Below, piece by piece: positions 29,054 to 38,218 of a DNA stretch of 64,000 nucleotides. The position numbers and the translations under genes are program-made. Below the pieces are notes generated by a model, which was not told the DNA's origin, did not search any database, and saw only the letters and a program-made list of their open reading frames with translations. Source of the DNA: Gammaproteobacteria bacterium (GTDB lineage Bacteria > Pseudomonadota > Gammaproteobacteria > Pseudomonadales > Pseudomonadaceae); NCBI GenBank assembly GCA_012728315.1, contig JAAYFI010000065.1:81112-145111 (forward strand), in the 5' to 3' direction. The first letter of the stretch is position 1, and every line of letters starts with the position of its first letter.

Positions 29054-29491
29054 ATGGCCGAACACGATTTTCGCTATACCCTGCTGAACCCGCAACACAC
29101 TTTAACCGAGTGCCGCGCACTGAGTCCCGGGCACTATCAAGTCACCGGCCAAGGCGGCTCTATTCAAGTGGGCGATGTGCTGATCGTCAGCCTTAAAGGC
29201 AGCCAATCCCTCAGCATGCGCTTACAGGTTGAGAAAGTACGCCACTTAATTAACCCGCCAGGACAATGGACTGCTGTGGCTCAAGGCCCTGTTTTTAAAG
29301 AATTGGCCATCCATACATGGCAAGTGCAGTGCGATGGCTGTGGTAGCTTGCTCAATTTAGAGTTTGCCGTGGATGCAAGCCTCGGAAAAACCGCACAACA
29401 ACCCGCTGCAGAACAGCGTTTACAAGAACTTGGCTGGGCGAATCGTCACGGTCGCCATTTATGTCGCGCCTGCCAGCAAGCTGAAGCTTAA
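29054..29491 (+). CDS. Conserved protein with probable C-terminal zinc ribbon
   Basis: A 145-residue soluble protein. The N-terminal half (YTLLNPQHTLTECRALSPGH and SIQVGDVLIVSLKGSQ) looks like a small beta-barrel. The C-terminal half has two CxxC pairs, CDGCGSLLNLEF and CRACQQ, that could bind one zinc. No named family was recognised. The start at 29054 has TTTGGAG upstream; the ORF track uses an upstream TTG that lies within that ribosome site. It sits between pilR and apeB on the same strand, 123 bp before apeB. Confidence 0.75.
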   Translation: MAEHDFRYTLLNPQHTLTECRALSPGHYQVTGQGGSIQVGDVLIVSLKGSQSLSMRLQVEKVRHLINPPGQWTAVAQGPVFKELAIHTWQVQCDGCGSLLNLEFAVDASLGKTAQQPAAEQRLQELGWANRHGRHLCRACQQAEA

Positions 29492-29614
29492 TCGCCTTAC
29501 TTATTTAGATTTGCAACCATCCGCCGCTCGCGCACTCACAGGTTCCAGCCAGAGGTCGCGATGCTCAGCCAAGAATGCTAAGCTTTTGCGATTGATTTAA
29601 TTGTCGGAGTTATC

Positions 29615-30919
29615 ATGCACAACACGCCCAGTCAGGGTTTATTGGATTTTTTACGACGCTCACCGAGCCCTTTTCATGCCACGCAAAGTATCGCTCAGGC
29701 GTTAGAAGCAGCGGGCTATCAAGCCCTCAATGAGCGCGAGACATGGCAGCTTGATCAGCAAGGGCGTTATTATGTTACACGCAACGACTCTTCGATTATT
29801 GCCTTTCAATTGGGTGAAAACGATCCTGTGGAGCACGGCATCCGCTTGGTGGGTGCGCACACTGACAGCCCCTGCTTAAAAGTCAAACCACAGCCTGAAA
29901 TATCACGCCATGGTTACTGGCAATTGGGTGTTGAAGTCTATGGCGGCGTACTCCTTGCGCCATGGTTTGATCGTGATTTATCACTCGCTGGACGCGTTAC
30001 TTTCAAGCATAACGAGCAACTGCAAAGCCGTTTAATCGACTTTAAACAGGCACTTGCCAGCATTCCAAGCCTTGCGATTCACCTCAACCGTGAAGCCAAT
30101 AACGGCTGGGCCATCAATGCACAAACGGAGTTGCCACCGATTTTGGCACAATTACAGGGTGCAGAGCGTAAAGATTTTCGCGCGCTACTCGCTGAGCAAC
30201 TGCAACGTGAGCATGGCCTCAGCGGTGCTGATATTTTGGATTATGAGCTGTGTTTCTATGACAGCCAACCTGCCGCGATGATCGGTCTTAATCACGACTT
30301 TATCGCCGGTGCGCGTCTCGATAATTTACTGTCCTGCTACGCAGGCTTACAAGCACTGCTCAACTGCGACCGACAGCACACACAGTTTTTGGTCTGCACT
30401 GATCACGAAGAAGTCGGTTCTAACTCATCCTGCGGTGCCGATGGGCCTTTTTTAGAACAGGTGCTGCGCCGCGTTTTATCTGCACGTACTGCAGTTTCAG
30501 AAGAAGCCTTTGTGCGCTGCATTCAGCACTCATTGTTAATTTCTGCGGATAACGCCCACGGCATTCACCCCAACTACGCCGATAAGCATGACGGCAATCA
30601 CGGCCCACTGCTAAACCAGGGTCCGGTGATTAAAGTGAACGCTAACCAGCGCTACGCCACGACAAGCGAAACCTCCAGCTTCTTTAAACTGTTATGTCAG
30701 CAAAAGGATATACCAGTGCAAAGCTTTGTCACCCGCAGCGACCTCGGTTGCGGCTCAACCATTGGCCCTATTACTGCAGGTCAGCTGGGTATTCAGACCA
30801 TTGATATTGGCGTGCCCACCTTTGCCATGCACTCAATACGGGAACTGGCCGGCAGCAAAGACTTAGCCTATCTCATCACAGCTTTACAGGCTTTTTATAA
30901 CAGCCAGCAGATGCCTTAA
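29615..30919 (+). CDS. apeB: M18 family aminopeptidase
   Basis: Cytosolic zinc aminopeptidase of the M18/aspartyl aminopeptidase family. The 434-residue product has metal-ligand motifs [13 protein letters not shown] near residue 90, [17 protein letters not shown] mid-protein, and a late MHSIRELAG. The opening [15 protein letters not shown] is characteristic. A moderate ribosome site (CGGAG) precedes the ATG. A strong hairpin terminator follows, shared with the convergent imelysin cluster. Confidence 0.95.
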   Translation: MHNTPSQGLLDFLRRSPSPFHATQSIAQALEAAGYQALNERETWQLDQQGRYYVTRNDSSIIAFQLGENDPVEHGIRLVGAHTDSPCLKVKPQPEISRHGYWQLGVEVYGGVLLAPWFDRDLSLAGRVTFKHNEQLQSRLIDFKQALASIPSLAIHLNREANNGWAINAQTELPPILAQLQGAERKDFRALLAEQLQREHGLSGADILDYELCFYDSQPAAMIGLNHDFIAGARLDNLLSCYAGLQALLNCDRQHTQFLVCTDHEEVGSNSSCGADGPFLEQVLRRVLSARTAVSEEAFVRCIQHSLLISADNAHGIHPNYADKHDGNHGPLLNQGPVIKVNANQRYATTSETSSFFKLLCQQKDIPVQSFVTRSDLGCGSTIGPITAGQLGIQTIDIGVPTFAMHSIRELAGSKDLAYLITALQAFYNSQQMP

Positions 30920-30926
30920 ACCGTTA

Positions 30927-30965
30927 CTGCTGCGCATGCTCTAGCGTGCATGCGCAGCAGCCTCT
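30927..30965. terminator. Bidirectional hairpin between apeB and the DUF1513 gene
   Basis: CTGCTGCGCATGC and GCATGCGCAGCAG form a perfect 13-bp stem with an 8-base loop, 7 bp after the apeB stop. On the plus strand CCTCTTT follows. Both flanking genes converge on it, so it likely ends both transcripts. Confidence 0.75.
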
Positions 30966-32063
30966 TTAGACCAAGAGCGCGTGATTATCCCAAAGCCCTG
31001 CTGGCAGATTCAGCGCCTGCATACGGATGCTATCGCTATGGCAATCATAGGCACGGCAACGCCCTACTCCGGTGGTCACCACAAAGCCTTCTGTACTGGC
31101 GACAACACCTGCGCAGTCAGGAAAAGGCGCATCGAGGCGTAACTCGGCACTGTCTAAATCCCAGATAAACAGCCGCCCGCCACGTGGCGCAGTCATCGCC
31201 ACCAAACGCAACTCATTATGAATGGCCACACTGGCGGCGTACTGCTGCATTTTACTGCGCTGGGCTTCAGCCACTGGAAATACTTGCAAGGCTTGCTGCG
31301 GACGCTTGATGGCGAGCAAATCAATGCGCTCAGTTAATGCGCCTTGATATTGCTGCACGGCAATCACAGTCCCGTCATCGGCCACGGCCAAATGACGAAT
31401 GCTGTTCATCGTGTCAGCTAGAAACTCTTTGCTGAGGCATTCACCTTGAGTGTTCATCAGCACCAAACTGGGCTCCATAGCATCAAGATTGAGCTCTTCA
31501 CGACTGCCCGACTCGGTGCGAATCCCACCATTAGCCACCACCAAGGTTTCGCCATCAGGCATCCACAACAGCTGATGCGGCCCGACACCATGGCTGGATA
31601 AATCGTCGACACGTTGTAAGCGTTGCGCAGTATCCAACTGCCAGACGCCAATCACTCCGCGCCCCGGCTCATCGGTATCATTTTCGGTGCTGTACAAGCG
31701 CTCACCACTGTGATCAAACACCGCATGCCCCTGAAAATGTCGATTGCTTGGGGTCACCACTGTTTGCACTAAGCGTCCCGTTTGCAGATCAATTAAATAA
31801 CTTTCAATCGACGGCCTACGCCCAGTAAACACCGCTAAGGGTAACGAAGGATGCACACAAATATCATGGCAACGCTCAGTGACTTGCGTAGCAAACAGCT
31901 GCTCACCGGCCAAGGTATAGCCCACCGCAAAATGCTCACCGCGCTGATTGTCACGCGCTGACAACAACACCGGCTGGCGACCCTGTGGCCACCAGCGCCA
32001 GCCCAACACAGCACTGCCAGCCACAGCGGCCAGACTGGCCGCTAAAAATGTACGACGCTGCAT
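30966..32063 (-). CDS. DUF1513 periplasmic protein, probable Tat substrate
   Basis: A 365-residue protein with a twin-arginine signal (QRRTFLAAS then a hydrophobic stretch to LGW), implying folded export to the periplasm. The body is rich in short beta-strand repeats consistent with a beta-propeller (for example ICVHPSLPLAVFTGRR, HAVFDHSGERLYSTEND and LLWMPDGETLVVANGG), as in DUF1513. Function is unknown. It is the last gene of the imelysin cluster, starting 2 bp after the 353-residue imelysin, and probably acts with those periplasmic proteins. Similar four-gene sets occur in Pseudomonas. Confidence 0.85.
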   Translation of the reverse strand: MQRRTFLAASLAAVAGSAVLGWRWWPQGRQPVLLSARDNQRGEHFAVGYTLAGEQLFATQVTERCHDICVHPSLPLAVFTGRRPSIESYLIDLQTGRLVQTVVTPSNRHFQGHAVFDHSGERLYSTENDTDEPGRGVIGVWQLDTAQRLQRVDDLSSHGVGPHQLLWMPDGETLVVANGGIRTESGSREELNLDAMEPSLVLMNTQGECLSKEFLADTMNSIRHLAVADDGTVIAVQQYQGALTERIDLLAIKRPQQALQVFPVAEAQRSKMQQYAASVAIHNELRLVAMTAPRGGRLFIWDLDSAELRLDAPFPDCAGVVASTEGFVVTTGVGRCRAYDCHSDSIRMQALNLPAGLWDNHALLV

Positions 32064-32065
32064 AC

Positions 32066-33127
32066 TTAGTCACCATCATGGGCATTAAAGCCGAGCTGCA
32101 CACCCAGTGCGCGCGCCACATCTTTTTCATGCAGACGGTGCAAGCGATCAAAACTGTCATATAAGGCAAACAAGGCTTGGCGCTGCTGCTTATCTTGCAG
32201 CAACAAAGTTAGCGGCTGTTTGAAAGCAACCAGCTCTTGCTGTGCTTGCAAATACGCAGCATCGATTTGCTTAACCAGATCTGCATGCTCAGCCGCTAAC
32301 AGTGCGCGAATGGAATGTTGCTCAGCACCCTGCCAAATCGCTAAGGCACTGTCGATTTCAGCAGACAAATTGCTGAGCGAAGCCTGACTGCGCCATGACT
32401 GCGCTTGATACGGCTGAGCGATATCTTGAATGCTGCGCCCCAATGGTGTGCCGAGTTTTTTCTTCAGGCCATCGAGACTGATGACTTGTGCTTGCAAAAT
32501 AGCTGTTAGTGCTTCCAATGGCTCAGCGTAGCGCTGATTAGGGAATGTGCTGAGCTGCGCCAACATGCCTTGCTCGCCCTGCCACTGCGCGATCACGTCA
32601 TCGGCCAGTTTCTGTTGATGCGCAGCGATGCTTTCTAACAGTGGGCAATAGCGTTGCTTTTGTGCGGCATCAGCCAGATCCAGCTCTGGATCAAACAGCA
32701 CATACTCATACGCACTGAGGCCTTGCACCACTACGCTAGCGCGTTCGAGACTGGACAGATTAGGCTCTGGATTGGCTTTAAGAAACTGCTTGACTTGACG
32801 TGCCACTAAATTTTTCTTATCCGGCCAAAACTGCACCTGCCAAGTACGATTACCTTCGTTCAATGGCCCTATCAATAACGGCTGTAGCGCGGCCCAAGCG
32901 TGCTGCGCTTGCAAGAAATCAGCGCGCGTTTGCGCAAGGTTTTGCTCGCCCTGACAGAACTCGCTCGCACTGCTGAGCAGTTTCTGATTACTGGCTTGCC
33001 AATCTTGGTGCGCTCGGTAAATCACTTGTTCAGCTAAAGCAGCACTGGTTTGCTGGTAAGGATCAGCGCTGTTTGTACAGGCCAATACACTGACAGCGGC
33101 GACTGCATAGACTATTTTTTTAAACAT
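32066..33127 (-). CDS. Imelysin-family lipoprotein with altered motif
   Basis: A 353-residue predicted lipoprotein: signal MFKKIVYAVAAVSVLAC with lipobox Cys17. It has imelysin/peptidase M75-type helical repeats. Where the other imelysin of the cluster has GYHAIEFLLWG (the GxHxxE motif), this one has GLSAYEYVLFD, so the metal-associated histidine is a serine while the glutamate remains. It may therefore be a structural partner rather than an iron-binding or catalytic copy; that is inference. It is 9 bp downstream of the di-haem gene. Confidence 0.85.
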   Translation of the reverse strand: MFKKIVYAVAAVSVLACTNSADPYQQTSAALAEQVIYRAHQDWQASNQKLLSSASEFCQGEQNLAQTRADFLQAQHAWAALQPLLIGPLNEGNRTWQVQFWPDKKNLVARQVKQFLKANPEPNLSSLERASVVVQGLSAYEYVLFDPELDLADAAQKQRYCPLLESIAAHQQKLADDVIAQWQGEQGMLAQLSTFPNQRYAEPLEALTAILQAQVISLDGLKKKLGTPLGRSIQDIAQPYQAQSWRSQASLSNLSAEIDSALAIWQGAEQHSIRALLAAEHADLVKQIDAAYLQAQQELVAFKQPLTLLLQDKQQRQALFALYDSFDRLHRLHEKDVARALGVQLGFNAHDGD

Positions 33128-33136
33128 CGTTTATAC

Positions 33137-34546
33137 CTAAAGAGAATTAAGAAAAGCTAACAAAGCGTCGCGCTCAGGCTGCGAGAACTTTAACACCTGC
33201 TGTTTGGATGCTTCTGCTTCGCCAGAATGCCAGAGCACAGCCTCCATTAGATTGCGTGCGCGACCATCATGCAGAAAACGCGTATGACCACTGACCGCCT
33301 CGGTTAAACCAATGCCCCACAACGGCGGTGTGCGCCAATCACGGCCGCTGGCTAAAAACTCAGGACGCTGATCGGCTAAGCCCTCACCCATATCATGCAG
33401 CAGTAAATCGCTGTAAGGGAAAATCACTTGCTCGGCTAACTCAGGTTCAGCAGCATCTTTACGGGTCACAAAGCGTGGCGTGTGACAGCTGTGACAGTTA
33501 GCTTGCTGGAACAACTGCTTACCCTTTAATACCTCAGGACTATCAGGATTACGTCGAGCTGGCACAGCTAGGTTACGTGAATAAAACAGCACCTGCGCTT
33601 CAATTTTTTCATTAACCTCAGGCGCTCCCCCATCAGGTGCGGCGAGACAATCGCTTTGTTGCTCGGTACAGGCACTGCCACTCAGCAGCGGTGTCGATAA
33701 GCCCATATCATTAAAGAACGCATCAGCATTTTGCTGACGCATACTCGGTTGCCCCGCTTTCCAACCAAAACGGCCCAGCGCCAGCGCTTGCGCTTCATGC
33801 GACCAGACTTGATTGGCGCGGCCACGAATACCATCGCCATTGAGATCATCAGGGTCTTGATTGGCTAGAATATCTTCCTCTGCAATGGCTTCCAGTAAGC
33901 CCAAACCAATCATCGGTGGCGCCACCCGCGCCGACATCAGCACATCGGGGTGCATCGGTCCGTAACCTAGATCGCTGATTTGCACCTGCGGTTGTTGTAA
34001 CTCAACCACGCTGCCATCAGCAAAAGTTACCGGAAGCGGCGTGTAACTGACACGCACGCGCCCCTCAGGCGCAACACCAGGGATCGCCATATCCTGAAGC
34101 TGCCCGCCGTAGCTGGGCTCTGGAACAATGCCTTTTTTCGCCAGCAACTTTGCATCAGCGGCGCTTGCTGGAATCGATAAACGTACCAACATCGACACGG
34201 CATTCACAGCATCAGGCGCAGGCGGATGCCCTCGACCATCTTTAATATGGCAATTCTGGCAAGCATTGGTATTGAACAACGGTCCTAAGCCATCACGAGA
34301 CGTGGTGGTTGCTGGAGCGATCACCCACGGGCTGCGAAAGAAACTATTGCCCACGCTAAAATCCAAACGGCGGGTCGGCGCTAAATTAGCCGAAGGTAAA
34401 GAAAAAGCATTGGCATCAAACTTATTAACTGTCGTCGTGCCACCCGGGAAACGCTCTTGTGGATCAAAGCCGCTCAGTTCTGTGGCTGTTTGTGCCATAA
34501 CCAAACTACTCAAACCGAGCAAACTTACTGCTAAAAAGACTTTCAT
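33137..34546 (-). CDS. Di-haem oxidoreductase family c-type cytochrome
   Basis: A 469-residue periplasmic protein with a signal peptide (cleavage near LVMA-QTA). It has two haem c attachment motifs, CQNCH near residue 95 and CHSCH near residue 355, as in the DUF1111/DHOR family related to MauG-like and di-haem peroxidases. LHDMGEGLADQRPE and FLHDGRARNLMEAVLWH near the end are family features. The substrate is unknown. Flanking imelysins suggest a redox step in periplasmic iron handling, which is inference. Confidence 0.92.
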   Translation of the reverse strand: MKVFLAVSLLGLSSLVMAQTATELSGFDPQERFPGGTTTVNKFDANAFSLPSANLAPTRRLDFSVGNSFFRSPWVIAPATTTSRDGLGPLFNTNACQNCHIKDGRGHPPAPDAVNAVSMLVRLSIPASAADAKLLAKKGIVPEPSYGGQLQDMAIPGVAPEGRVRVSYTPLPVTFADGSVVELQQPQVQISDLGYGPMHPDVLMSARVAPPMIGLGLLEAIAEEDILANQDPDDLNGDGIRGRANQVWSHEAQALALGRFGWKAGQPSMRQQNADAFFNDMGLSTPLLSGSACTEQQSDCLAAPDGGAPEVNEKIEAQVLFYSRNLAVPARRNPDSPEVLKGKQLFQQANCHSCHTPRFVTRKDAAEPELAEQVIFPYSDLLLHDMGEGLADQRPEFLASGRDWRTPPLWGIGLTEAVSGHTRFLHDGRARNLMEAVLWHSGEAEASKQQVLKFSQPERDALLAFLNSL

Positions 34547-34580
34547 GCCAACAACCTAAAACATCGATAAAAATGAGAAC

Positions 34581-34596
34581 GCCGACAGTTGTCGGC
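34581..34596. repeat. Short hairpin inside the imelysin cluster
   Basis: GCCGAC-AGTT-GTCGGC is a perfect 6-bp stem in the 86-bp gap between the first imelysin and the di-haem gene. On the coding (minus) strand a loose T-rich tail (GTTCTCATTTTTATC) follows. It may act as a partial terminator that lowers downstream expression relative to the first gene. Confidence 0.5.
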
Positions 34597-34632
34597 ATTC
34601 ATTGTCTATTGCATTAACAAGACTATTGCGCT

Positions 34633-35970
34633 TTAAAACGCATGATCAGCCGTATCCGGATTTAACTCAGTAATGCCTAAGGCTAATGCTGCTTGTTCAA
34701 TAGCGGTGGTTTGTTCAACCAAGGCAGCAATCGAATCACGCACAATTTTCTGCCCGTCAGCGTTGTCAGGATCAATCATCTGATCAAAGGCCATGCCATT
34801 TTCTGCAGCATCCACCATCACCTGCAAAGTTTTTTCCGTAGCGGCTAACTTGCTTTGTAACAGTTGATCCGCGTTGGCATCAGCCGCTTGCACCAGCTGT
34901 GCAATACTCGGACCTGTCAGCACAGTGCCATCAACTTTCTTATACTCACCCAAATACACATTGCGCACGCCTTTGGCGTTGTAGAAATGCGAGTTATGGG
35001 TGTTATCACTGAAGCAGTCATGCTCGTCTTCAGTAGAACTGGCTTCCAGCGCAACTTTCATCCGCTCGCCGGCCAACTCACCTAAACTCAAACTGCCCAT
35101 GCCAAAAAACGCTTTGCGTAAGCCTTTTTCAGCACTTTCTGCCAGCAATTCAGCACGGTAGTTGTCTGAGTTACCGGTTGCCCACTGAGCCGTCATCTCA
35201 GCGAGATCATTCACCAATAAATCAGTGACAACTTTTAAATACTGACCGCGGCGTTCGCAATTGCCACCGGTGCAGTTTTCATCGGTTAAATAATCCGTGT
35301 AAGAACGCTCACCGGCACCGGGCTGGGTACCATTTAAATCCTGCCCCCAGAGCAAAAACTCAATGGCATGGTAACCGGTGGCAACGTTGGCTTCAGAGCC
35401 GCCGAGTTCATTTAAATCAGCTAATAATTCAGCCGTTAACTCACTGACATCAACTTTCTCTTCACCCACTTGAATGCTCTGGCTGGCAATAATATTAGCG
35501 GTGGCGCCGTCATTGCCTAAAGCGTACTGATAGTCACCATCGACATAATCAATCAAGCCTTCATCCAAAGGCCAAGCGTTAACCTGCCCTTCCCACTCAT
35601 CCACCAAGGGGTTACCAAAACGAAACACTTCAGATTGCATATAAGGGACGCGTGCAGCTAACCAAGCATCTTTGGCCGCTTGTTGAGTTTGTGCACTGGG
35701 CGCTGCGACGAAGGCATTGACCGCAACCTGCAAAGCTTGCGCGGTGCTGTGCGCATCAGCAAAGGTGGCATGAGCGATATCAGCGTAGTGACTGATCACT
35801 TGCTCGCGGGTGATGGCGTGTGCATCTGCCGCTTTAGCTGCTTCTAAGGTTGTCGCAGCAGACGTTGGCATTGCTGCAGCCTTTGCAGTGCTAGGCTCGC
35901 TATCGCCGCAAGCCACTAGATTAATTGCCAAAGCCAACACAGTCAGATGAGCAAATGAAAAAACACGCAT
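34633..35970 (-). CDS. Imelysin-family lipoprotein, IcmP-like
   Basis: A 445-residue predicted lipoprotein (signal MRVFSFAHLTVLALAINLVAC, Cys21). It carries the imelysin GxHxxE motif as GYHAIEFLLWGQD, plus the family region LVDEWEGQVNAWPLDEGLIDYV. Related Pseudomonas proteins have been called insulin-cleaving metalloproteinase, but imelysins such as EfeO-type M75 proteins are more often linked to iron uptake. It is the first gene of the four-gene set, with AAGGA upstream of the ATG. A Fur-box-like site lies about 55-75 bp upstream. Confidence 0.9.
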   Translation of the reverse strand: MRVFSFAHLTVLALAINLVACGDSEPSTAKAAAMPTSAATTLEAAKAADAHAITREQVISHYADIAHATFADAHSTAQALQVAVNAFVAAPSAQTQQAAKDAWLAARVPYMQSEVFRFGNPLVDEWEGQVNAWPLDEGLIDYVDGDYQYALGNDGATANIIASQSIQVGEEKVDVSELTAELLADLNELGGSEANVATGYHAIEFLLWGQDLNGTQPGAGERSYTDYLTDENCTGGNCERRGQYLKVVTDLLVNDLAEMTAQWATGNSDNYRAELLAESAEKGLRKAFFGMGSLSLGELAGERMKVALEASSTEDEHDCFSDNTHNSHFYNAKGVRNVYLGEYKKVDGTVLTGPSIAQLVQAADANADQLLQSKLAATEKTLQVMVDAAENGMAFDQMIDPDNADGQKIVRDSIAALVEQTTAIEQAALALGITELNPDTADHAF

Positions 35971-36024
35971 TAGAATATCCTTGCAGAGTTAAAGCAGAGT
36001 TGATAGTGATTAGAACAGGCAAAC

Positions 36025-36043
36025 AATAATGATAAAGATTTGC
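36025..36043 (-). promoter_or_regulatory. Fur-box-like operator upstream of the imelysin cluster
   Basis: AATAATGATAAAGATTTGC matches 14 of 19 positions of the Fur consensus GATAATGATAATCATTATC, including ten consecutive bases. The adjacent TGCATTTAATGCA (36041-36053) is a 13-bp palindrome. The site is in the promoter zone of the IcmP-like gene, so iron repression is likely. The rest of this 304-bp gap holds no gene, only the glyA terminator at its far end. Confidence 0.65.
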
Positions 36044-36232
36044 ATTTAATGCAAAGGTTTTTTATAAATTCAATGCATTTAACTGAGCGAGCTACCTTTC
36101 CTGCCATACAATACCTGGGTTTTGCTGCGCTCCAGTTTGTCTACAACTCAAGCAATACAGCACAGCAATCTGTCTTGGTGCTTAAACCCCTAAGCCTAGC
36201 TATCAATACTGCATGCGCGTTTTGCAGGCATA

Positions 36233-36260
36233 AAAAAACCCAGCCGAAGCTGGGTTTTTT
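36233..36260 (-). terminator. Intrinsic terminator after glyA
   Basis: AAAAAACCCAGC-CGAA-GCTGGGTTTTTT is a perfect 12-bp stem with a GNRA-like loop and T-runs on both strands, 15 bp past the glyA stop. It would also block plus-strand transcription. Confidence 0.93.
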
Positions 36261-36274
36261 AAGCAAAGGTCTAC

Positions 36275-37528
36275 TTAGTTGCCGTATACCGGAAACTTCG
36301 CGCAAACCGCTTGCACTTTGGCACGCACCGCATCAATCACAGACTGATCGCCCATGTTGTCGAGGATGTCGCAAATCCAACCGGCCAACTCGCGGCACTC
36401 TGCTTCTTTAAAGCCGCGCGTTGTCACTGCTGGTGTACCGATACGCAAGCCTGACGTCACAAAAGGTGAACGTGGGTCATTGGGTACAGAGTTTTTGTTG
36501 ACAGTGATAAAGGCTTCGCCTAAAGCGGCATCCGCATCTTTACCGGTGATGTCTTGCTTGATCAGGGATACCAAGAACAAATGGTTGAACGTACCACCAG
36601 AAACCACATCAAAGCCACGCTCAATGAACACATTGGCCATGGTCTGAGCGTTTTTGATCACTTGCTTTTGGTACTCTTTAAACTCAGGCTGCAATGCTTC
36701 TTTAAAGCAGATCGCTTTACCAGCAATCACGTGCTCTAAAGGACCACCTTGACTGCCTGGGAATACTGCAGAGTTCAGTTTCTTTTCAATGTCTGGATTA
36801 GAGCGCGCCAGAATCAAACCACCGCGTGGACCACGTAAAGTTTTGTGCGTTGTTGTTGTTACAACATCAGCGTATGGCACTGGGTTCGGGTAGACACCGG
36901 CGGCAACTAAGCCTGCAACGTGAGCCATATCAACAAACAAATAAGCGCCAACTTTATCCGCGATTTCACGGAAACGTGGGAAATCGAGAACCTGTGAGTA
37001 GGCCGAGAAACCTGCCACGATCATTTTGGGTTTGTGCTCTACAGCCAAACGCTCAACTTCGTCGTAGTCAATTAAACCTGCCTCGTCAATTCCGTACTGC
37101 ACAGCATTATAGAGCTGACCTGAAGAACTGACGCTCGCACCGTGAGTCAAGTGTCCACCGTGCGCCAAGCTCATACCTAAAATGGTGTCACCCGCTTCTA
37201 ATAAGGCTAAGTACACCGCAGAGTTTGCTTGTGAACCAGCGTGCGGCTGAACGTTAGCATAATCAGCGCCGAACAACTCTTTAGCGCGATCAATCGCTAA
37301 CTGCTCGATAATATCAACGTACTCACAGCCACCGTAGTAGCGTTTTCCTGGGTAGCCTTCTGCGTATTTGTTGGTCAGCACAGAACCTTGTGCCTCCATT
37401 ACCGCAGGGCTGGTGTAGTTTTCTGATGCAATCAGCTCAATGTGCTCTTCTTGGCGCTGGGCTTCTTTCTCCATCGCATCAAAAAGTTCAGGATCAAATC
37501 GGGCAATGGTCAAATCACGGCTGAACAT
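36275..37528 (-). CDS. glyA: Serine hydroxymethyltransferase
   Basis: PLP enzyme interconverting serine and glycine and feeding one-carbon units to folate. The 417-residue product contains [29 protein letters not shown] and the PLP-lysine motif [15 protein letters not shown]. Lengths and motifs are intact. The start at 37528 has GAGGACCGCT before it; the ORF-track version adds four codons. It stands alone, with a strong terminator and a long upstream gap. Confidence 0.97.
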   Translation of the reverse strand: MFSRDLTIARFDPELFDAMEKEAQRQEEHIELIASENYTSPAVMEAQGSVLTNKYAEGYPGKRYYGGCEYVDIIEQLAIDRAKELFGADYANVQPHAGSQANSAVYLALLEAGDTILGMSLAHGGHLTHGASVSSSGQLYNAVQYGIDEAGLIDYDEVERLAVEHKPKMIVAGFSAYSQVLDFPRFREIADKVGAYLFVDMAHVAGLVAAGVYPNPVPYADVVTTTTHKTLRGPRGGLILARSNPDIEKKLNSAVFPGSQGGPLEHVIAGKAICFKEALQPEFKEYQKQVIKNAQTMANVFIERGFDVVSGGTFNHLFLVSLIKQDITGKDADAALGEAFITVNKNSVPNDPRSPFVTSGLRIGTPAVTTRGFKEAECRELAGWICDILDNMGDQSVIDAVRAKVQAVCAKFPVYGN

Positions 37529-37751
37529 AGCGGTCCTCATGGAATCAACAAGGCTAATGAAATATATAAGATGGAGATTCTACAGTATCTGAGCGGTCAT
37601 AGCACATGAAAGGCTATCACTCTGACAATAAGTCTTACTCACGCAGATTTTATGACAAAAATAACGACCCAAAACCATTGCTCTGCAATAAATGTAAATC
37701 TGCACAGTTGACTGTTACTGCAATAGTGCAAACACCACCAATGGTCAACGA

Positions 37752-37860
37752 GTACTTCGGGGTGGGTGTGACAAGCGAGCCAAGGATGGCGAGCGCCGGA
37801 GTTGAGCCCAGGATGGGCTCATCGACGGATAAACACCTACCCCGAAGTACGGCATGCCCC
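37752..37860. repeat. Dispersed repeat element, copy A
   Basis: A roughly 100-bp element bounded by GTACTTCGGGGTGGGTGT and ACACCTACCCCGAAGTAC (reverse complements at 17 of 18 positions). It has an internal hairpin GAGCCC-AGGAT-GGGCTC. Its core AGCCAAGGATGGCG and its right end (TCATCGAC..., GTACGGCAT) recur in copy B near 62.4 kb. It resembles a small non-autonomous or REP-like element, but no family was recognised. Confidence 0.7.
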
Positions 37861-38136
37861 AATTATCGCATCCAAATAAAGCAAAGCATCCAGAGCGATT
37901 TGTGCACGCCGTACCTGACTCAGAAATACGATATACCCCCGATTCAGAATCACCGCATGCACCTGTCTCATCAACACCACTGGCACTATAAAACAAACAA
38001 CAAATATGCACATGACACAACGCCCGGCATTCTTTGCGGGCGAGCCGCCCGTGCACAGTCAGCAGACCTCGCCACAATTAAGCCGCTGCAGGCAACACAA
38101 ACACCTGCAACTACTGATTAATTTTCTGTAAAACGC

Positions 38137-38142
38137 TACAAT
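38137..38142 (+). promoter_or_regulatory. Candidate -10 box for ettA
   Basis: TACAAT lies 77 bp before the ettA start. The -35 region (around CTGATTA) is a poor match, so this is a weak candidate supported mostly by position. Confidence 0.35.
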
Positions 38143-38218
38143 CTTGGCACTTTTAAGGTCGCTCTTTTAGCAATAGACGCAAGACCCATCATTTACCCAT
38201 TAACTATTTAGGTCGCTC

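Larger units (their letters stand above)
37529..38218. other. 690-bp intergenic region between glyA and ettA
   Basis: No convincing gene is seen. The glyA-proximal part should hold the glyA promoter. The middle holds one copy of a dispersed repeat (37752-37860), and the right end has an ettA promoter candidate. The ORF-track entries here (plus 171 aa, minus 110 aa) run through the repeat and have no family signature. A 44-codon minus-strand frame (37837-37971) runs into the repeat and takes its stop codon there; it may be gene debris. Confidence 0.6.

Noticed and set aside
36040-36411. 123-codon plus-strand ORF
   Set aside because: It crosses the glyA terminator and the end of glyA in antisense; a shadow frame.
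37745-38077. 110-codon minus-strand ORF in the same gap
   Set aside because: Most of its C-terminal half is a translation of the repeat; no start signal or family match was seen.
37606-38121. 171-codon plus-strand ORF between glyA and ettA
   Set aside because: It reads through dispersed repeat copy A, has no ribosome site or recognisable domain, and its composition is low in hydrophobic core residues.
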